A DNA stretch of 6,600 nucleotides from Lentisphaeria bacterium. Lineage in GTDB: Bacteria > Verrucomicrobiota > Lentisphaeria > Oligosphaerales > Oligosphaeraceae. Where the stretch lies: positions 1-6,600 of the forward strand of contig JAKSPA010000099.1 of NCBI GenBank assembly GCA_024405235.1, given 5' to 3'. Below the pieces are notes generated by a model. That model was not told the origin of the DNA, did not search any database, and was given only the letters and a program-made list of their open reading frames with translations. Positions within the stretch are counted from its first letter, which is position 1, and each line of letters begins with the position of its first letter. The translations under genes were made by a program, and so were the position numbers. Below are positions 4,844-6,600 of this stretch, piece after piece.

Positions 4844-5965
4844 TTGGAAGAATTTCTGAAGTTCGACCGCGTGACGAAGTCATACGGTTCTCTGAAAGCG
4901 GTAGATGATGTCACCCTCAATATCAAGAAGGGTGAGATTTTTTCGATTTTGGGCCCGAGCGGATGTGGAAAGACTACGCTTCTTAGAATGCTCGCAGGGT
5001 TTGATTCTCCTGACAGCGGAAGGATTCTGCTTGACGGCGAGGACATAACCGATCAGCTGCCCAATATCAGAAAAGTCAACACCGTTTTCCAGAATTATGC
5101 ATTGTTTCCGCACATGACCGTGCGCGAGAATATCGCGTTCGGTCTCAAGATCCGGAATCGCCCGAAGCAGGAAATCGACCGCGAAGTCGACAAGATGCTT
5201 GCCATGATCCAGATGGAAGCATGTGCGGACAAGAAGCCTAACCAGATTTCCGGCGGACAGAAGCAGCGCACTGCAATCGCTCGCGCGCTGATTCTCAAGC
5301 CGCAGGTGCTTCTGCTGGACGAACCGCTGGCCGCGCTCGATCTGAAGCTACGGCAGCGCATGAGTCTGGAGCTGTCGCTTATCCACGACGAAGTAGGCAT
5401 CACCTTCATGTATGTCACGCATGACCAGAACGAGGCGATGAGCATCTCCGACCACATCGCCGTCATGCACAACGGACGTGTCGAACAGGTCGGAACCCCA
5501 GCCGAAATCTACGAGGCGCCGAGAACCAGTTTCGTCGCCGCATTCATCGGCGACACCAATTTCTTCGATGGATACATCTCCGAAGTCGTCGATTCGGAAT
5601 ACTGCTGGCTTAACGTTCCCGAATTGCCGCCTCTGCTCTGCTTCAACGACAAGAAGAAGTCGAAGGGCGATCTAGTCCACGTCTCCATCCGTCCCGAGAA
5701 ATTCTCGATATCAGTCGATAAGCCGCAGACAGGCCCCAAGCAGAATGTCCTGCCCGCGACAGTGGAGGACATCGTCTACCAGGGCGACCATACGCGCTAT
5801 TGGGTGAACATCGCCCCTGATTGGCGTGTCGCCGTGACGCGTCAGCACAATCGCTTCATGCTGGACGAACGTCCCATCACGTGGGGCGAGAAGGTCTACA
5901 TTTCGTGGCGTGCCGACGATGGCTTCATGCTGGAGCATTACAGCGAGACACCGCCTTTGTGGTGA
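4844..5965 (+). CDS. potA: ABC transporter ATPase, PotA-like (spermidine/putrescine type)
   Basis: Cytoplasmic ATP-hydrolysing subunit of a type I importer, predicted to work with the permease encoded next. All nucleotide-binding motifs are intact in the 373-residue product: Walker A GPSGCGKTT (37-45), Q-loop Q83 in FQNYALFPHMTV, signature ISGGQKQR (135-142), Walker B VLLLDEP with E160, D-loop LAALD (162-166) and switch histidine H193 in THDQNEAM. A C-terminal TOBE-type regulatory domain follows, with IRPEKFSIS near 282-290. Length matches PotA. I place the start at TTG 4844 because AAGGA (4829-4833) lies 10 nt upstream and the protein then begins five residues before the first conserved strand. 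An earlier in-frame TTG at 4757 would add 29 unmatched residues and falls at the predicted transcription start. Iron and other polyamine-like importers share this ATPase class, so the substrate is a family-level guess. Confidence 0.9.
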   Translation: MEEFLKFDRVTKSYGSLKAVDDVTLNIKKGEIFSILGPSGCGKTTLLRMLAGFDSPDSGRILLDGEDITDQLPNIRKVNTVFQNYALFPHMTVRENIAFGLKIRNRPKQEIDREVDKMLAMIQMEACADKKPNQISGGQKQRTAIARALILKPQVLLLDEPLAALDLKLRQRMSLELSLIHDEVGITFMYVTHDQNEAMSISDHIAVMHNGRVEQVGTPAEIYEAPRTSFVAAFIGDTNFFDGYISEVVDSEYCWLNVPELPPLLCFNDKKKSKGDLVHVSIRPEKFSISVDKPQTGPKQNVLPATVEDIVYQGDHTRYWVNIAPDWRVAVTRQHNRFMLDERPITWGEKVYISWRADDGFMLEHYSETPPLW

Positions 5966-6060
5966 CGGTGGAATCCCATGAGGAACAGAGTTCCGCCGAC
6001 AATGCCGTTCAGAATGACCAGAATGCGGATTCAGTCAAGGCAGAGGAGGCCGCGAAGTGA
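5962..6060 (+). CDS. Possible 32-residue acidic small protein between ATPase and permease
   Basis: I do not recognise it. A GTG at 5962 overlaps the ATPase stop codon as GTGA, and the frame ends in a TGA at 6058-6060 that overlaps the permease GTG start, again as GTGA. The 32 residues begin MTVESHEEQSSADNAVQN and are acidic, polar and free of hydrophobic segments, with an Ala/Glu-rich end. There is no clear Shine-Dalgarno sequence before the GTG, so it would depend on coupling to the ATPase. Other readings: a C-terminal tail reached by a -1 frameshift near the ATPase stop, a decayed linker, or a chance frame in which only ribosome movement toward the permease start matters. Confidence 0.3.
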   Translation: MTVESHEEQSSADNAVQNDQNADSVKAEEAAK

Positions 6061-6600
6061 ACACCCAGTCGGTTTTCAAGAAGCGCCTCTTGGGCGAATA
6101 CGCGGTGACCGCGCCGTCGCTTCTGTGGCTCACGCTCTTCTTCCTGCTGCCTACGCTGATCATCTTCGCGATTTCCTTCAGAAGCCGCGGCGAATTCGGT
6201 GGCATAGGCGACGAGTGGACCTTCGAGACGCTGAAGGCGATCAGCCATCCGAATTATCCGTCGATCATCGGGCGTACGATCTGGATGAGCGTCGCGTGCA
6301 CATTCATGACGCTTGCGATTTCCGTGCCTGTGGCCTACCACATGGCGCGCGTCTCGGCGAAGGTGCGCGATCTGATGATGCTTCTGACGATCATTCCCTT
6401 CTGGACAAACTTCCTGATCAGAATCTTCGCGTGGAAGTCGGTTCTGCATCCAGAGGGACTGCTCAAGCACTTTCTAGTCTGGTGCCATCTGATCAATCCC
6501 GATACCATCCTGCTGTATCGTCCTGAGGCTGTTCTGCTTGTCATGGTATATACGGAATTGCCATTCGCGATTCTGCCACTCTATGCGGCTGCCGAAAAAT
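6057..6600 (+). CDS. potB: ABC transporter permease, PotB-like, cut by the window edge
   Basis: Inner-membrane subunit that forms the channel with a partner permease. The first 181 residues are in the window and the frame has no stop. The start is GTG 6057: AGAGGAGG (6042-6049) lies 7 nt upstream, and the only stretch upstream in this frame, back to a stop at 6015-6017, has no other start codon. Membrane segments are visible at about residues 18-40, 74-96, 105-127 and 157 onward. PFWTNFLIRIFAW (114-126) is the characteristic PotB-type motif, and the LPFAILPLYAAAEK end (168-181) directly precedes the EAA loop that binds the ATPase. It follows the ATPase by 91 bp in the same direction and forms an operon with it. 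A PotC-like permease and a binding protein are expected to the right. Confidence 0.92.
   Translation, partial: MNTQSVFKKRLLGEYAVTAPSLLWLTLFFLLPTLIIFAISFRSRGEFGGIGDEWTFETLKAISHPNYPSIIGRTIWMSVACTFMTLAISVPVAYHMARVSAKVRDLMMLLTIIPFWTNFLIRIFAWKSVLHPEGLLKHFLVWCHLINPDTILLYRPEAVLLVMVYTELPFAILPLYAAAEK

Noticed and set aside
6009..6470. Leftward open frame of 153 codons opposite the permease
   Set aside because: Composition is dominated by Arg, Glu and His as expected for the complement of a membrane-protein gene; no start signal.
5978..6526. Rightward open frame of 182 codons from an ATG at 5978
   Set aside because: It overlaps the permease in another frame, is extremely arginine-rich and lacks membrane segments, whereas the permease frame shows PotB motifs and a strong ribosome-binding site.

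Overview
The window is an ordinary chromosomal segment of a Gram-negative-type bacterium. It carries carbohydrate-active enzymes, two small exported or membrane-anchored proteins, and the start of a PotA/PotB-type ABC importer. GC content is roughly balanced, with A/T-rich intergenic regions. Three things fit a polysaccharide-degrading member of the Verrucomicrobiota/Lentisphaerota group: a beta-propeller glycosidase, a TIM-barrel sugar isomerase/epimerase-like protein paired with a polysaccharide deacetylase-like protein, and several genes without a Shine-Dalgarno sequence. That placement is an inference from gene content, not from a marker gene. I see no rRNA, tRNA, CRISPR array, transposase or phage gene.

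Layout. Positions 1-269 are the edge region and hold no convincing gene, only a tight hairpin and one possible 35-codon ORF. A glycosidase-like gene runs leftward (1277 to 270). Divergent from it is a compact, well-marked transcription unit for a 58-residue lipoprotein: TTGACA promoter, leader hairpin, strong RBS, gene at 1592-1768, and a terminator with a GAAA loop at 1786-1820. Next comes a 234-residue protein with one N-terminal membrane anchor and no recognisable family (1900-2604). Positions 2605-2876 are a convergent intergenic region packed with inverted repeats and terminator-like stems. Leftward again is a two-gene operon: TIM-barrel protein (4476 to 3583), then a CE4-like deacetylase (3578 to 2877), 4 bp apart. 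A divergent regulatory region (4477-4843) separates it from a rightward potAB-like operon: ATPase 4844-5965 with a TTG start, and permease from a GTG at 6057 running off the right edge just before its EAA loop.

How the genes may work together. The glycosidase, the TIM-barrel protein and the deacetylase all lack signal peptides, so they probably act in the cytoplasm on sugars or oligosaccharides. The PotA/B-like importer resembles polyamine transporters most closely, and nothing visible ties its substrate to the sugar genes except the shared divergent upstream region. The least explained items are the small lipoprotein, the membrane-anchored orphan protein, a 32-codon acidic ORF linked by GTGA overlaps to both the ATPase and the permease, and short intergenic motifs that recur in front of unrelated genes (ATATATATT and GGCGAAATT).
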